Below are positions 14,614 through 23,557 of a stretch of 51,531 nt of DNA, piece after piece. The notes under the pieces were generated by a model. The model ran no database searches. It was not told where the DNA came from and saw only the letters and a program-made list of their open reading frames with translations. How positions within the stretch are numbered: the stretch's first letter is position 1; the number at the start of each line of letters is the position of its first letter. The translations under genes and the position numbers were made by a program. The stretch comes from an uncultured Lachnospiraceae bacterium (GTDB lineage: Bacteria > Bacillota > Clostridia > Lachnospirales > Lachnospiraceae): positions 1 through 51,531 of the forward strand of contig CALWMV010000007.1 of assembly GCA_944382125.1 (NCBI GenBank), given 5' to 3'.

Positions 14614-17070
14614 ATGAATACACCCCTTTCATGGATAAAGGATTATGTGCCTGAGCTTTCCTGCACTCCCAAGGAGTACAGCGACAGGATGACCCTCTCC
14701 GGCACCAAGGTGGAGAGCTATGAGGAGCTTTCCAGGAATCTTGAAAATATAGTCGTAGGAAAGGTCCTTTCCGTTGAGAAGCATCCTGATGCGGATAAGC
14801 TTACGGTCTGCCAGGTGGATGTGGGAGGAAGGACGGTACAGATAGTTACCGGAGCTCCCAATATAAAGGTCGGAGAAAGCGGCATGCTGGTCCCAGTAGT
14901 GCTTTCCGGAGGAAAGGTGGCAGGAGGACATGACGGCGGCCCCCAGCCCGAAAACGGCATAAAGATAAAGGCCGGAAAGCTCCGCGGAGTGGAGTCAGAC
15001 GGCATGATGTGTTCCATAGAGGAGCTGGGCTCTGACAGAAATGCCTACAGGGATGCTCCCGAGAGCGGCATATATATCTTCGGCGAGGAGATGATAAGGG
15101 AATATGACCTTAAACCCGGAGACGATGCCATAAAGGCTCTGGGCATGGATGACGTGGTATTTGATTATGAGATAACCTCCAACCGTGTGGACTGCTATTC
15201 CGTGATCGGCATAGCAAGGGAGGCAGCAGCTACCTTCGATAAGAAGTTCGTCATGCCGAATATCAAGTCCAGCGGCAATAATGAGGATGCTCATGACTAT
15301 ATCAAGGTCAGGGTCGAGGATCCTGATCTCTGCCCCCGCTACATAGCAAGGGTGGTAAAGAATATTAAATTTGCTCCTTCACCCGAGTGGCTCCAGAAGA
15401 GGCTTCGCAACAGCGGCATCAGGCCTATCAACAACCTGGTGGATATAACCAACTTCGTCATGGAGGAGTTCGGACAGCCCATGCACGCCTATGACTACGA
15501 TGATCTGGCGGGCCATGAGATAGTGGTAAAGTGTGCAAAGGACGGAGACAGCTTCGTGACCCTTGACGGACAGGAAAGGAAGCTTGACGGCCGCACCCTC
15601 ATGATAAATGATGCCGAGAAGCCCGTAGGCATAGCCGGTATCATGGGCGGACAGAACAGTATGATCACCGATCAGGTACACACTGTGCTTTTTGAGGCAG
15701 CCAACTTCAATGGTGTCAACATCCGCCGCTCTGCCCAGAAGATAGGCATGAGGACCGATGCTTCCAGCATATTTGAGAAGGGACTGGATCCTGAAAATGC
15801 TCTTCTTGCCATAAACCGTGCCTGTGAGCTCGTGGAAGAGCTCCAGTGCGGAGAAGTAGTAGGCGGCATGGTGGATGTCTATGTGGGAGCAGAGCCTCAG
15901 AAGCGCATCAAATTCGAGCCTGAGCGCATCAATGCCCTCCTTGGACTCAATGTAAGCGAGGATGAGATGAAGGTTACTTTCCGTAAGCTGGAGCTCGGCT
16001 TTGATGAAGCTGCGGGAGAGGTGATCGTGCCCTCCTTCAGAAGGGATCTTGAGTGCACGGCAGACCTGGCTGAGGAAGTGCTGCGTTTCTACGGTTATGA
16101 CAAGATAGAGGATACGCTGCCTGTAGGCGAGTCCACCAACGGAAGATATCCCTTCAAGCTCCTGGTGGATCAGGCTGTCAGGGAGGTGGCTGAGTTCAGC
16201 GGTTTCTCCCATGCCTTTACCTATGCCTTTGAGAGCCCCAAGGTATTTGACAAGCTCCTCATCCCTGAGGATTCAGAGCTCAGAAAGGCCATAGTCATCT
16301 CCAACCCTCTTGGAGAGGACTTCTCCATCATGAGGACCCAGACCCTGAATGCCATGCTTCAGGCCCTGTCCCTGAACTACAACAGGCGCAATAAGGATGT
16401 CATGCTTTATGACATGGCAAATATCTATATAGCTGATGAGCTTCCCCTCAAGGAGCTTCCCGACGAGAGGGAACAGCTTACCCTGGGCGGATACGGACAG
16501 TATGTGGACTTCTATGTGATGAAGGGCGTCATAGAGGAGATATTTGACAGGCTCGGACTTAAGAAGAAGATACACTATGAAAAGGACTGCGCAAGGCCTT
16601 ACCTTCATCCAGGACGCAAGGCCGACGTGGTATATGACGGAAAGGTATACGGCTTCCTCGGCGAGGTGCATCCCGAGGTATCCGAGGCCTATGGCTTCAA
16701 GAGCGGAGTCAGGGTCTATGTGGCTGTCCTCGATATGCCGATGCTCACGGAGATAGCAGGCTTTGACCGTATCTATGAAAGCATCATAAAGTATCCCGCC
16801 AATATAAGGGATATATCCATGCTGGTTCCCAAGGAGCTTCCCGTAGGAAAGCTTGAGGACAGGATAGAGGAGAAGGGCGGACACATCCTGGATGAGTATC
16901 ATCTCTTCGATATCTATGAGGGAGAGCAGGTTGCCGATGGATATAAGTCAGTGGCATATAACCTGAGCTTCAGGGCCAAGGACCGCACTCTTACCAATGA
17001 AGAAGTGGATGCAGTCATGGAGAAGATCCTTGCAGGACTCAAGGAGCTTGGAGCAGAACTCCGCTCATGA
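14614..17070 (+). CDS. pheT: phenylalanyl-tRNA synthetase beta subunit
   Basis: 818 residues, normal length. Domains in order: the tRNA-binding EMAP-like domain (about 40-155), the B3/B4 editing domain (about 210-385), B5 (about 405-475), the catalytic-like core, and the C-terminal ferredoxin-like anticodon-binding domain (about 725-818, ending SFRAKDRTLTNEEVDAVMEK). B3/B4 hydrolyses Tyr-tRNA-Phe. The ribosome binding site is TGGAGGT, spaced 11 bases from ATG. It is the second gene of the T-box operon and is closed by a strong terminator. Confidence 0.98.
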   Translation: MNTPLSWIKDYVPELSCTPKEYSDRMTLSGTKVESYEELSRNLENIVVGKVLSVEKHPDADKLTVCQVDVGGRTVQIVTGAPNIKVGESGMLVPVVLSGGKVAGGHDGGPQPENGIKIKAGKLRGVESDGMMCSIEELGSDRNAYRDAPESGIYIFGEEMIREYDLKPGDDAIKALGMDDVVFDYEITSNRVDCYSVIGIAREAAATFDKKFVMPNIKSSGNNEDAHDYIKVRVEDPDLCPRYIARVVKNIKFAPSPEWLQKRLRNSGIRPINNLVDITNFVMEEFGQPMHAYDYDDLAGHEIVVKCAKDGDSFVTLDGQERKLDGRTLMINDAEKPVGIAGIMGGQNSMITDQVHTVLFEAANFNGVNIRRSAQKIGMRTDASSIFEKGLDPENALLAINRACELVEELQCGEVVGGMVDVYVGAEPQKRIKFEPERINALLGLNVSEDEMKVTFRKLELGFDEAAGEVIVPSFRRDLECTADLAEEVLRFYGYDKIEDTLPVGESTNGRYPFKLLVDQAVREVAEFSGFSHAFTYAFESPKVFDKLLIPEDSELRKAIVISNPLGEDFSIMRTQTLNAMLQALSLNYNRRNKDVMLYDMANIYIADELPLKELPDEREQLTLGGYGQYVDFYVMKGVIEEIFDRLGLKKKIHYEKDCARPYLHPGRKADVVYDGKVYGFLGEVHPEVSEAYGFKSGVRVYVAVLDMPMLTEIAGFDRIYESIIKYPANIRDISMLVPKELPVGKLEDRIEEKGGHILDEYHLFDIYEGEQVADGYKSVAYNLSFRAKDRTLTNEEVDAVMEKILAGLKELGAELRS

Positions 17071-17144
17071 CGGACTTAAAACCGGAGGATATGTCTGTAA
17101 GGATTTCGCAATAATATCAAAAGAAACTTTTAAAGGGAGTTCAG

Positions 17145-17174
17145 AAAACAAGGTGCCTGCGCACCTTGTTTTTT
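17145..17174 (+). terminator. intrinsic terminator of pheST
   Basis: A perfect 12-bp stem (17145-17156 with 17161-17172, loop CTGC) whose outer four pairs are A-T, running into a T-tract. Its 3' arm overlaps the -35 region of the next promoter. Confidence 0.92.
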
Positions 17175-17195
17175 GGTGCGGCGGTATGTTATAAT
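17166..17195 (+). promoter_or_regulatory. promoter of the c-di-AMP operon
   Basis: TTGTTT (17166-17171), 18 bases, then a perfect TATAAT (17190-17195). The -35 lies inside the pheST terminator. A leader of about 115 bases precedes the first gene and shows no structure I recognise. Confidence 0.65.
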
Positions 17196-17317
17196 TTTTC
17201 AGCAGTATGCGTCAGGCATATTTATTTTTGTTGGAAGAGAAGAGGGGATCGGGACAGGGCATAAAACCATGAAATACAGGCCTTTTCCCGCGCTTTTCCG
17301 AAGATCAGGAGCTTTCG

Positions 17318-17713
17318 ATGCTTAATGTTGAAAAGATCAGGCTCATGACCGATCTTGCCCTTTATGAGAAGCATAATCGCAGGGCGGTTTTTGAGATAAA
17401 CAATTATTACAGGCATGATTACATCATGGGACAGCTGCTGGGAGCCTTTGTCAGATATCTTATCTGCATGGCCCTCTGCTTCATACTGTACCTTGTTTTT
17501 CGGGCAGGAGTACTTTTCTACAATATCAATGTGAGCGGACTCAGCATGGTGCTGAGACAGCTCGGTATCCTGTTCGGAGGAGGACTTCTTATCTATCTTG
17601 TCATCACCTATATAGTGGCGTCAAGGCGATATAACAGGGCAAAGAGGGGTATCCTTCTCTATGCCACCAAGCTCAAGCGCTTGGACAGAAAGTACGGAAG
17701 CAGAAAGAGGTAA
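17318..17713 (+). CDS. uncharacterised small membrane protein, first gene of the cdaA operon
   Basis: 131 residues. I do not recognise a family. The N-terminal 40 residues are polar (LALYEKHNRRAVFEINNYYRHDY), followed by two membrane helices (about 41-62 and 83-102) and a basic C-terminal tail (KRLDRKYGSRKR). Both tails are predicted cytoplasmic by charge. The ATG follows CAGGAGC. The next gene begins four bases after the stop. Its place directly ahead of another membrane protein and cdaA suggests a role in the envelope or in c-di-AMP signalling, but that is inference from position only. Confidence 0.75.
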   Translation: MLNVEKIRLMTDLALYEKHNRRAVFEINNYYRHDYIMGQLLGAFVRYLICMALCFILYLVFRAGVLFYNINVSGLSMVLRQLGILFGGGLLIYLVITYIVASRRYNRAKRGILLYATKLKRLDRKYGSRKR

Positions 17714-17717
17714 TGAC

Positions 17718-18632
17718 TTGAACATCCTTTTCGATATACGTGACAATGTAAGGCGTTTTTATGCCTCAAACAATACCTTCATCAGGCCGCTTCTGAAGCT
17801 GGGCTGTGCCCTGCTCTCTTTTTTCATACTGAAGCTTTATCTGGGAGAGACGGCGGGAAGATTTTTTGACATAAAGTTCCTGCTTCTGTTTTCACTGATA
17901 TGTGCTTTCATCCCCTGGGGCGGCATCACCTTCTTCGGCGGAGCCCTGGTGCTGCTTTCCATGGCAGGTACTTCCTATGTCATGGCCGGCGTCATGCTCA
18001 TGGCCATGCTGGTGATAGGCGTGCTGTACTTCGGATTCAAGCCGGGGCACGGCGGAGTCATAGCCCTGGTGTGCATTGGCTTCATGCTGAAGATACCCTA
18101 TGCCGCGCCGCTGGTGCTGGGGCTTTATATGGGTGCTTCGGCGGCCATACCCTGTGCCCTTGGGGTGATCGCCTGGTTCCTGATAAGGTTTTATGCCGAA
18201 AATGCAGGGGAACTCACGAGAGTGATGGATGCCTCTGCCATGCTGACGGATTTCTCCTCCATAGTGGACGGTGTCCTCAGAAATGAATATGTGATAATAG
18301 CTGCAGCGGCCTTTGTCCTCTGCGTGCTGGCTGTAAGCGCCATCAAGAGTCTCAGCATAGATCATTCCTGGACCATAGCCATAGCTGTCGGATGCATCAT
18401 ACTCTGCGTGCTCATGGTCCTTGTGGGAGCCTTCTTTGTGGAGACCTCAGTTTTATGGGATGTATTCGGTATAGTCATCTCCCTGGGACTGGCATTTTTA
18501 TATGAATACGTATTCTTTGCCGTGGATTACAGCGGATCGGAGAGAATACAGTTTGAGGATGATGATTATTTTTACTATGTAAAGGCCATACCCAAGATCA
18601 AGCCTGAGGAGGATATGGACAGGAGAGTCTGA
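17718..18632 (+). CDS. uncharacterised polytopic membrane protein upstream of cdaA
   Basis: 304 residues from a TTG at 17718 that follows AAGAGGT at good spacing; the open frame extends back to 17661 but that part overlaps the previous gene. Roughly eight or nine hydrophobic segments fill residues 25-270, ending in a cytoplasmic acidic and aromatic tail (RIQFEDDDYFYYVKAIPKIK). I see no known transporter or enzyme motif. The stop overlaps the cdaA start by one base (TGATG), so it is translated together with cdaA. A structural partner or regulator of CdaA is possible; nothing in the sequence proves it. Confidence 0.75.
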   Translation: MNILFDIRDNVRRFYASNNTFIRPLLKLGCALLSFFILKLYLGETAGRFFDIKFLLLFSLICAFIPWGGITFFGGALVLLSMAGTSYVMAGVMLMAMLVIGVLYFGFKPGHGGVIALVCIGFMLKIPYAAPLVLGLYMGASAAIPCALGVIAWFLIRFYAENAGELTRVMDASAMLTDFSSIVDGVLRNEYVIIAAAAFVLCVLAVSAIKSLSIDHSWTIAIAVGCIILCVLMVLVGAFFVETSVLWDVFGIVISLGLAFLYEYVFFAVDYSGSERIQFEDDDYFYYVKAIPKIKPEEDMDRRV

Positions 18633-19507
18633 TGACACAGATAATGGAGGCACTTAAAAGTTCTATATCGCTCCTTCCCTGGTTCTCGCTGAGGAACCTT
18701 ATCGAGGTACTCATCATAGCCATCATCGTCTATGAGCTGATGCTGTGGATAATGAACACAAGGGCGTGGACGCTCCTTAAGGGTATCATAGTGATACTCG
18801 TATTTACCCTGTTCGCAGCTCTTTTAAGGCTTGATACCATACTCTGGATCCTGGAGCGTGTATCCACGGTGGCCCTGCTTGCCCTGGTCATCATATTCCA
18901 GCCGGAGCTCAGAAAGGCCCTGGAACAGCTCGGAAGCCAGAATTTCGTTTCCAATATCTTTACGATAAACAATGATAAGTATTCGGGCATCATGAACGAA
19001 AATTCCATAGATGCCATAGTCAGTGCTACCTTCTATATGGCAAAGAAGAAGACGGGAGCCCTGATGACCATAGAGCAGAATGAATCCCTCTCAGATATAG
19101 AGAAGACCGGCATAGAGATAAACGGACTGATAAGCTCAGGCCTCATCATAAACATATTTGAGAAGAACACCCCCCTCCATGACGGAGCGGTGGTCATAAG
19201 AGGCAATGAGGTGGCGGCGGCTACCTGCTACCTGCCCCTTTCGGAAAACATGAACATAAGCAAGGACCTGGGTACGAGGCACAGGGCAGCCCTTGGAGTA
19301 TCGGAGACCACGGACAGCCTGACCATAGTTGTATCGGAGGAGACGGGCCGGGTAAGCGTGGCCAGAGAGGGTGAGCTTACGAGGATCCCTGATCAGGAGA
19401 GTCTGAGACGTATATTAAAGGCACTGGTGGCTGCTGATGAGACAGCTAAGACCAGGGCTTCAAAATGGTGGAGAGGAAAGCAGAAGACAGATGAGAAAGT
19501 TCAGTAA
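18632..19507 (+). CDS. cdaA: diadenylate cyclase CdaA
   Basis: 291 residues. It makes the second messenger c-di-AMP from two ATP at the membrane; this nucleotide controls potassium and osmolyte balance and cell-wall stress. Three membrane helices (about 22-41, 48-66, 73-90) precede the DisA_N catalytic domain. The catalytic DGA is at 184-186 in LHDGAVV and the RHR motif is at 216-218 in GTRHRAA. cdaR follows with an overlap, the standard cdaAR pair. The usual third partner glmM is not in the window; a polymerase-like gene follows instead. Confidence 0.97.
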   Translation: MTQIMEALKSSISLLPWFSLRNLIEVLIIAIIVYELMLWIMNTRAWTLLKGIIVILVFTLFAALLRLDTILWILERVSTVALLALVIIFQPELRKALEQLGSQNFVSNIFTINNDKYSGIMNENSIDAIVSATFYMAKKKTGALMTIEQNESLSDIEKTGIEINGLISSGLIINIFEKNTPLHDGAVVIRGNEVAAATCYLPLSENMNISKDLGTRHRAALGVSETTDSLTIVVSEETGRVSVAREGELTRIPDQESLRRILKALVAADETAKTRASKWWRGKQKTDEKVQ

Positions 19508-20696
19508 CTGGTTAAAACAGAATCCCATGCTGAAGCTGGTCTCACTGGTGATAGCTTTCGTGATCTGGCTTGCGGTAGTCAACATATCGAATCCTGAGGT
19601 AAGTGATTATGTCAGCGTTGAGCTTGAGGTCGTAAATCCTGAGGAACTGACAAACGTGGACCAGATGTACAGTCTGGATACCAGGAATGTCAGGGTGTCC
19701 TACAATGTCAGGACCAGATACCGCAATCAGATCAATTCCTCTGATTTCAGGGCCTATGTGGACCTTAAGGATTATTCGATAACCGGTGCGGTCCCGGTAT
19801 ATGTGGAGCCGGATCCGGAGATAAGCTCTCTGATATCCAATGTGGAGAGCAATCCCATGGTGGTCCATGTGAGCACGGAAGATATGCAGGAAAAGCGCTT
19901 TGATGTCAATGTGCATTACATCGGTTCCCAGGCTGACGGCTATGCCCTTGGAGAGGCGGAGCTGAGTCAGGATTATGTCTATGTCAACGGACCGGTTTCA
20001 GAGGTTGGAAAGATAAGCTCTGTGGGCATAGAGGTGGATATAACCGAGGCCACAGGAGAGGTCAGGGGCACGGCCGGCATAGTTTTCTATGATGCCAACG
20101 GCCATGCCATAGAGATGGACAACAGGATGGAGCTCAGTGACGAGGAGATTGGATATGTCCAGCAGGTATACAGGATAAAGAGCCTCAGCATAAGTGCAGG
20201 CTCCGTGGGAGATCCCGCAGAGGGCTACGTATTTGATGGAGTGGAGACCAGTCCTTCCTTCATATCCGTTTATGGTCCTGAGGAGATACTTGAAAGCTAT
20301 TCGGGGATAGAGCTTCCCGACAGTCTCATAAACATAAGCGGGGCCACAAGGAACGTGACCCTGTCCATAGATGTTGCACCGTATATACCCGAAGGCCTCA
20401 TGCTGGCAGAGCCTTCGTCTCAGGTAACTGCCATAGCAAGGATCAGGAGGGCTGCTGCGCCCACTGCCGCACCGCAGGAGTCAGAGACCTCCGGAGAGAT
20501 GGCCGAGCTTTCGTCAGAGGCGGATTCAGAGACCCAGGCTCAGCATGGGGAAAGCATCGGACATACGGCAGGGCAGCATCAGACCACGGCTTCGGGAGAG
20601 AACACAGGCATGGAGACCCAGCCCTCCCATGAGGGCAGCACCGAGGCCCAGACCCTTCCTGCTGAGACCGCACAGCCTGCGGACGGAGCTTTGTGA
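19491..20696 (+). CDS. cdaR: CdaA regulatory protein CdaR (YbbR domains)
   Basis: About 401 residues from the ATG at 19491, which overlaps cdaA by 17 bases; an in-frame ATG at 19437 would overlap more and add 18 residues. One N-terminal membrane helix (about 11-30) anchors it, followed by several extracellular YbbR repeats (about 35-320). CdaR-type proteins bind CdaA and modulate its activity. The C-terminal 80 residues are low-complexity, rich in Ser, Thr, Glu, Ala and Gln, and look like a disordered extracellular tail that many CdaR proteins lack. Its stop overlaps the start of the next gene. Confidence 0.92.
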   Translation: MRKFSNWLKQNPMLKLVSLVIAFVIWLAVVNISNPEVSDYVSVELEVVNPEELTNVDQMYSLDTRNVRVSYNVRTRYRNQINSSDFRAYVDLKDYSITGAVPVYVEPDPEISSLISNVESNPMVVHVSTEDMQEKRFDVNVHYIGSQADGYALGEAELSQDYVYVNGPVSEVGKISSVGIEVDITEATGEVRGTAGIVFYDANGHAIEMDNRMELSDEEIGYVQQVYRIKSLSISAGSVGDPAEGYVFDGVETSPSFISVYGPEEILESYSGIELPDSLINISGATRNVTLSIDVAPYIPEGLMLAEPSSQVTAIARIRRAAAPTAAPQESETSGEMAELSSEADSETQAQHGESIGHTAGQHQTTASGENTGMETQPSHEGSTEAQTLPAETAQPADGAL

Positions 20697-22225
20697 TGGA
20701 TATACTTATCACCATGCTCATATTTGCTTCCGGCATGATGCTATCCATGATGGGAGAGTATATATTTTCAGGGGCAGTGCTTATAGCTCTGGCCCTGTAT
20801 CTTTATATATGGCATTACATAAAGAGCGGGGGCAGGATCCTGGATCCTGCGGGATTATTTTCCCTTTCCTGGATAGGAGGCGCCGGAGTATCCGCACTGA
20901 AGCTCTCATGGCTGCAGACGGACTGGGAGCCGGAGACCTGGATGGCCATATGGCTCATGGCTGCGGGCTTCTTTCTTGCTTATGTTTTTTTTGATAAGGC
21001 TCATGGATCCTTTTTCCGAAAGAGGAGAGAGGGAAGGAAGGATAAAGCCTCACAAGCCGATATCATCATAGACAGCAAAGGCTCCCGGGACTATATCGGG
21101 AGGGGCAGCAAAGGCTCCCAGGGTGATGTCAGGGGGGATAGGGAAGATCCCTGCGCCGTTATCGGGAGAGGACGGGACATAAAAAGAGAGGCCTTTTTTA
21201 CTGCCATAGCTATATTCATAACCATGGCAGTATCCCTTTCAGCATTTATATTTGAGGCCGTCATGCTGGGCTATATACCGCTTTTTACGGTGGATACGCC
21301 CCACGCCTATTCTTATTTTCACGTGACAGGGGTGCATTATTTTACCACGGCCTTCGTGCTGGTGCCCTCTGAGGCCTTTGTATATATGCATATATCCGGG
21401 GCAAGTCTCAGGAAGCTTAAGCCGATGGACATGGGAGTGCTCATCTGCACGATACTGTCCATGGTGCTGCCGCTTCTGCTGGTATCAAGGTTCCAGCTTA
21501 TATTTGCCCTCATGCTCTGCGGCATCACAGCCCTCCTCATAAGGGGCGATGACCTTCGGAGCCTCCTTCGGGGAAAGAGGAAGTTTTACCTTCTTGCCAT
21601 GCTGATATCCGTGATCCTTCTCTACGTGTTCCTTACGATAGAGCGGGCTCACAGCGTGGAATACCTGAGATCCATATTTGAGATAAGGAATGAAAAGCTT
21701 CCGATATGGATCATACAGCCATATATGTATGTGGCCAATAACTTTGATAATCTCAACTGCCTGATAAGGGATCTTGGACAGCACAGCGGAGGACTGAGGA
21801 TGCTCTATCCTCTTATAGTCTTTTCAGGGCTCAAATTCATAAGACCTGAGCTCTGTGCCTTTCCCATATATGTGACCAAGGAGGAGCTGACCACCCTTAC
21901 CATAGCCTATGATGCCTATTATGACTTCGGCCTGACGGGTGTGCTTCTGTTCGGCATGGTGCTTGGGGCCTTCATGGCTCTTATAAGCAGGAAGTTCATA
22001 GCCCCAGGAGGGACCGGCGGAGAAGAGAAGGAGAAGGAAAAAGGAACAAAGAAAAGGACCTTCGGACTTCTTTATGTGCTTGCGGCCCAGCCTTTGTTTT
22101 ATGTGATGCTCTCATTTTTTACCACCTGGTATTCCAATCCCAGCACCTGGTTTTATCTGGGAGTTACCGTGCTGACATATGCCTTTGTTTATATCTGTAT
22201 GAGGATCACCGATGGAAAACGATAA
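20693..22225 (+). CDS. O-antigen/oligosaccharide repeat-unit polymerase-like membrane protein
   Basis: 510 residues with about 12 membrane segments. The layout, with a large loop in the second half and the conserved DAYYDFGLTG stretch near residue 405, resembles oligosaccharide repeat-unit polymerases (Wzy-like), which join lipid-linked sugar units outside the membrane. The family call is moderate and the product unknown. A hydrophilic basic insert lies at about 105-165 and contains repeated DSKGS/GSKGS and IGRG elements. It overlaps cdaR by four bases and the next gene by 14, so it is firmly inside the cda operon. No glycosyltransferase, flippase or other capsule gene is nearby. Confidence 0.7.
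   Translation: MMDILITMLIFASGMMLSMMGEYIFSGAVLIALALYLYIWHYIKSGGRILDPAGLFSLSWIGGAGVSALKLSWLQTDWEPETWMAIWLMAAGFFLAYVFFDKAHGSFFRKRREGRKDKASQADIIIDSKGSRDYIGRGSKGSQGDVRGDREDPCAVIGRGRDIKREAFFTAIAIFITMAVSLSAFIFEAVMLGYIPLFTVDTPHAYSYFHVTGVHYFTTAFVLVPSEAFVYMHISGASLRKLKPMDMGVLICTILSMVLPLLLVSRFQLIFALMLCGITALLIRGDDLRSLLRGKRKFYLLAMLISVILLYVFLTIERAHSVEYLRSIFEIRNEKLPIWIIQPYMYVANNFDNLNCLIRDLGQHSGGLRMLYPLIVFSGLKFIRPELCAFPIYVTKEELTTLTIAYDAYYDFGLTGVLLFGMVLGAFMALISRKFIAPGGTGGEEKEKEKGTKKRTFGLLYVLAAQPLFYVMLSFFTTWYSNPSTWFYLGVTVLTYAFVYICMRITDGKR
21073..21119 (+). repeat. short direct repeat in the polymerase insert
   Basis: The 14-mer CAGCAAAGGCTCCC occurs at 21073-21086 and again at 21106-21119, exactly 33 bases (11 codons) apart. 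It encodes the repeated SKGS element in the cytoplasmic loop. Confidence 0.7.
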
Positions 22226-23360
22226 TCTGGACAAGGGATACAAATATTATCTCAAGATGGTACTCAATGTACTTATACCGGTATTGGTGATAGCAGCGGC
22301 AGTTATAATCCTGCTTCGGCTGTTCTGGTTTTTTCTGCCCTTTGTGCTGGGATATATCATAGCCATGATAGCCAATCCCGCAGTCAATTTCCTCCAGAGG
22401 AAGATATCGATCAAGAGGAAGCATTCTTCGACCCTGATAATTGCAGTGGTCCTTGTGCTCATCATAGGACTGATCTATGCCCTCATATCTCTGGCCATAT
22501 CCCTTGGGCTGGATCTGATTCAGGATGTGCCGGGCTGGCTGAGCTCCCTGTCCACTACCATAGACGGGCTTTTTACCAGATATGCAGGAGTGTTTGACGT
22601 GCTGCCTGAGGATATGGCGGAGGCCCTTGCGGAATTCAGGAGCGAGCTGAGCTCGGTCATGACCGGCATGATCTCCGGCATGGTGATGCCCACTGTGGAT
22701 ATATCCGCCTCGGCCATAAGATCAGTGCCCGGCCTTTTCATCAATGTGCTGGTATTTTTCATATCGGCCTTCTGCTTCATATTCCAGTGGGAGGACATTA
22801 ACCTTTTCATCAGACAGCATATGCCGAAGGGCATAGCCTCTTATATGGAGTATCTGAAAAATGATACAAGGAAGATCCTGGGCTCCTGGCTCAAGGCCCA
22901 GATAAAGATAATGGGAGTGGTATTTGCGGTGCTGGCTGTTTCCTTCCTGATACTCAGGGTGGAATATGCGATACCCCTTGCGGCTCTCACGGCCTTTCTG
23001 GACTTCCTGCCTGCCTTCGGAGTAGGCTTCATAATGTGGCCCTGGATAGTTATAGAGCTCCTCAGCGCCAATTTCCTCATGGCCTTCTGGCTTGCCCTGG
23101 TATATATAGCCACCCAGGCGGTAAGGAATACCCTCCAGCCGAAGATCATGGGAGATACTATGGGGCTCTCGCCCCTCTGGACCCTGCTATTCCTGTTCCT
23201 GGGCTATAAGTTCTATGGCATAGCGGGCATGATATTTGCAGTGCCGATAGGCATGTTCTGCATGTCCCTTTACAGATATGGCCTCTTTGACAAGATGCTT
23301 CATTCCATATATGAGCTTCTGGCATTTCTGGGAGGCTTTTTCGGAAAAGACGGAGAATAA
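22212..23360 (+). CDS. AI-2E family transporter (YtvI/PerM-like)
   Basis: 382 residues with about eight membrane helices in the usual arrangement: two pairs of N-terminal helices, an extracytoplasmic amphipathic region (about 95-165), then C-terminal helices including DFLPAFGVGFIMWPW and the conserved GLSPLWTLLFLFLGYKFYG. The family was named for an AI-2 exporter, but most members have no known substrate and some exchange sodium or protons. It starts inside the last codons of the polymerase gene and is the last gene of the cda operon, closed by a terminator. Confidence 0.9.
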   Translation: MENDNLDKGYKYYLKMVLNVLIPVLVIAAAVIILLRLFWFFLPFVLGYIIAMIANPAVNFLQRKISIKRKHSSTLIIAVVLVLIIGLIYALISLAISLGLDLIQDVPGWLSSLSTTIDGLFTRYAGVFDVLPEDMAEALAEFRSELSSVMTGMISGMVMPTVDISASAIRSVPGLFINVLVFFISAFCFIFQWEDINLFIRQHMPKGIASYMEYLKNDTRKILGSWLKAQIKIMGVVFAVLAVSFLILRVEYAIPLAALTAFLDFLPAFGVGFIMWPWIVIELLSANFLMAFWLALVYIATQAVRNTLQPKIMGDTMGLSPLWTLLFLFLGYKFYGIAGMIFAVPIGMFCMSLYRYGLFDKMLHSIYELLAFLGGFFGKDGE

Positions 23361-23391
23361 CAGGATCATCTTGTATAAAATGAGATACAAT

Positions 23392-23436
23392 GCCCCGCAG
23401 ACCTTTAAAAAACAGGGTGCGGGGCCTTTATTTTTT
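23392..23436 (+). terminator. intrinsic terminator of the cda operon
   Basis: Stem GCCCCGC (23392-23398) with GCGGGGC (23419-23425), extendable by inner pairs, then CTTTATTTTTT. Confidence 0.88.
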
Positions 23437-23462
23437 GACAAAATCTTTTATTATGATATACT
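23435..23462 (+). promoter_or_regulatory. strong promoter of the DUF6465-like gene
   Basis: A perfect TTGACA (23435-23440), 16 bases, then TATACT (23457-23462). The T-run of the upstream terminator provides the first bases of the -35. The leader is about 90 bases. Confidence 0.75.
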
Positions 23463-23557
23463 TTATATTGTTTTTCGGTTCCTAATTTTTTAAAGTAAAG
23501 ATTTGCCTTAAGGCAGATTTCGTGAGACATTTTCAGGAAAAGGATAAGGAAAAGGAT

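Noticed and set aside
15379-16212. A 277-residue minus-strand open frame inside pheT
   Set aside because: Shadow of pheT; no ribosome binding site or recognisable protein.
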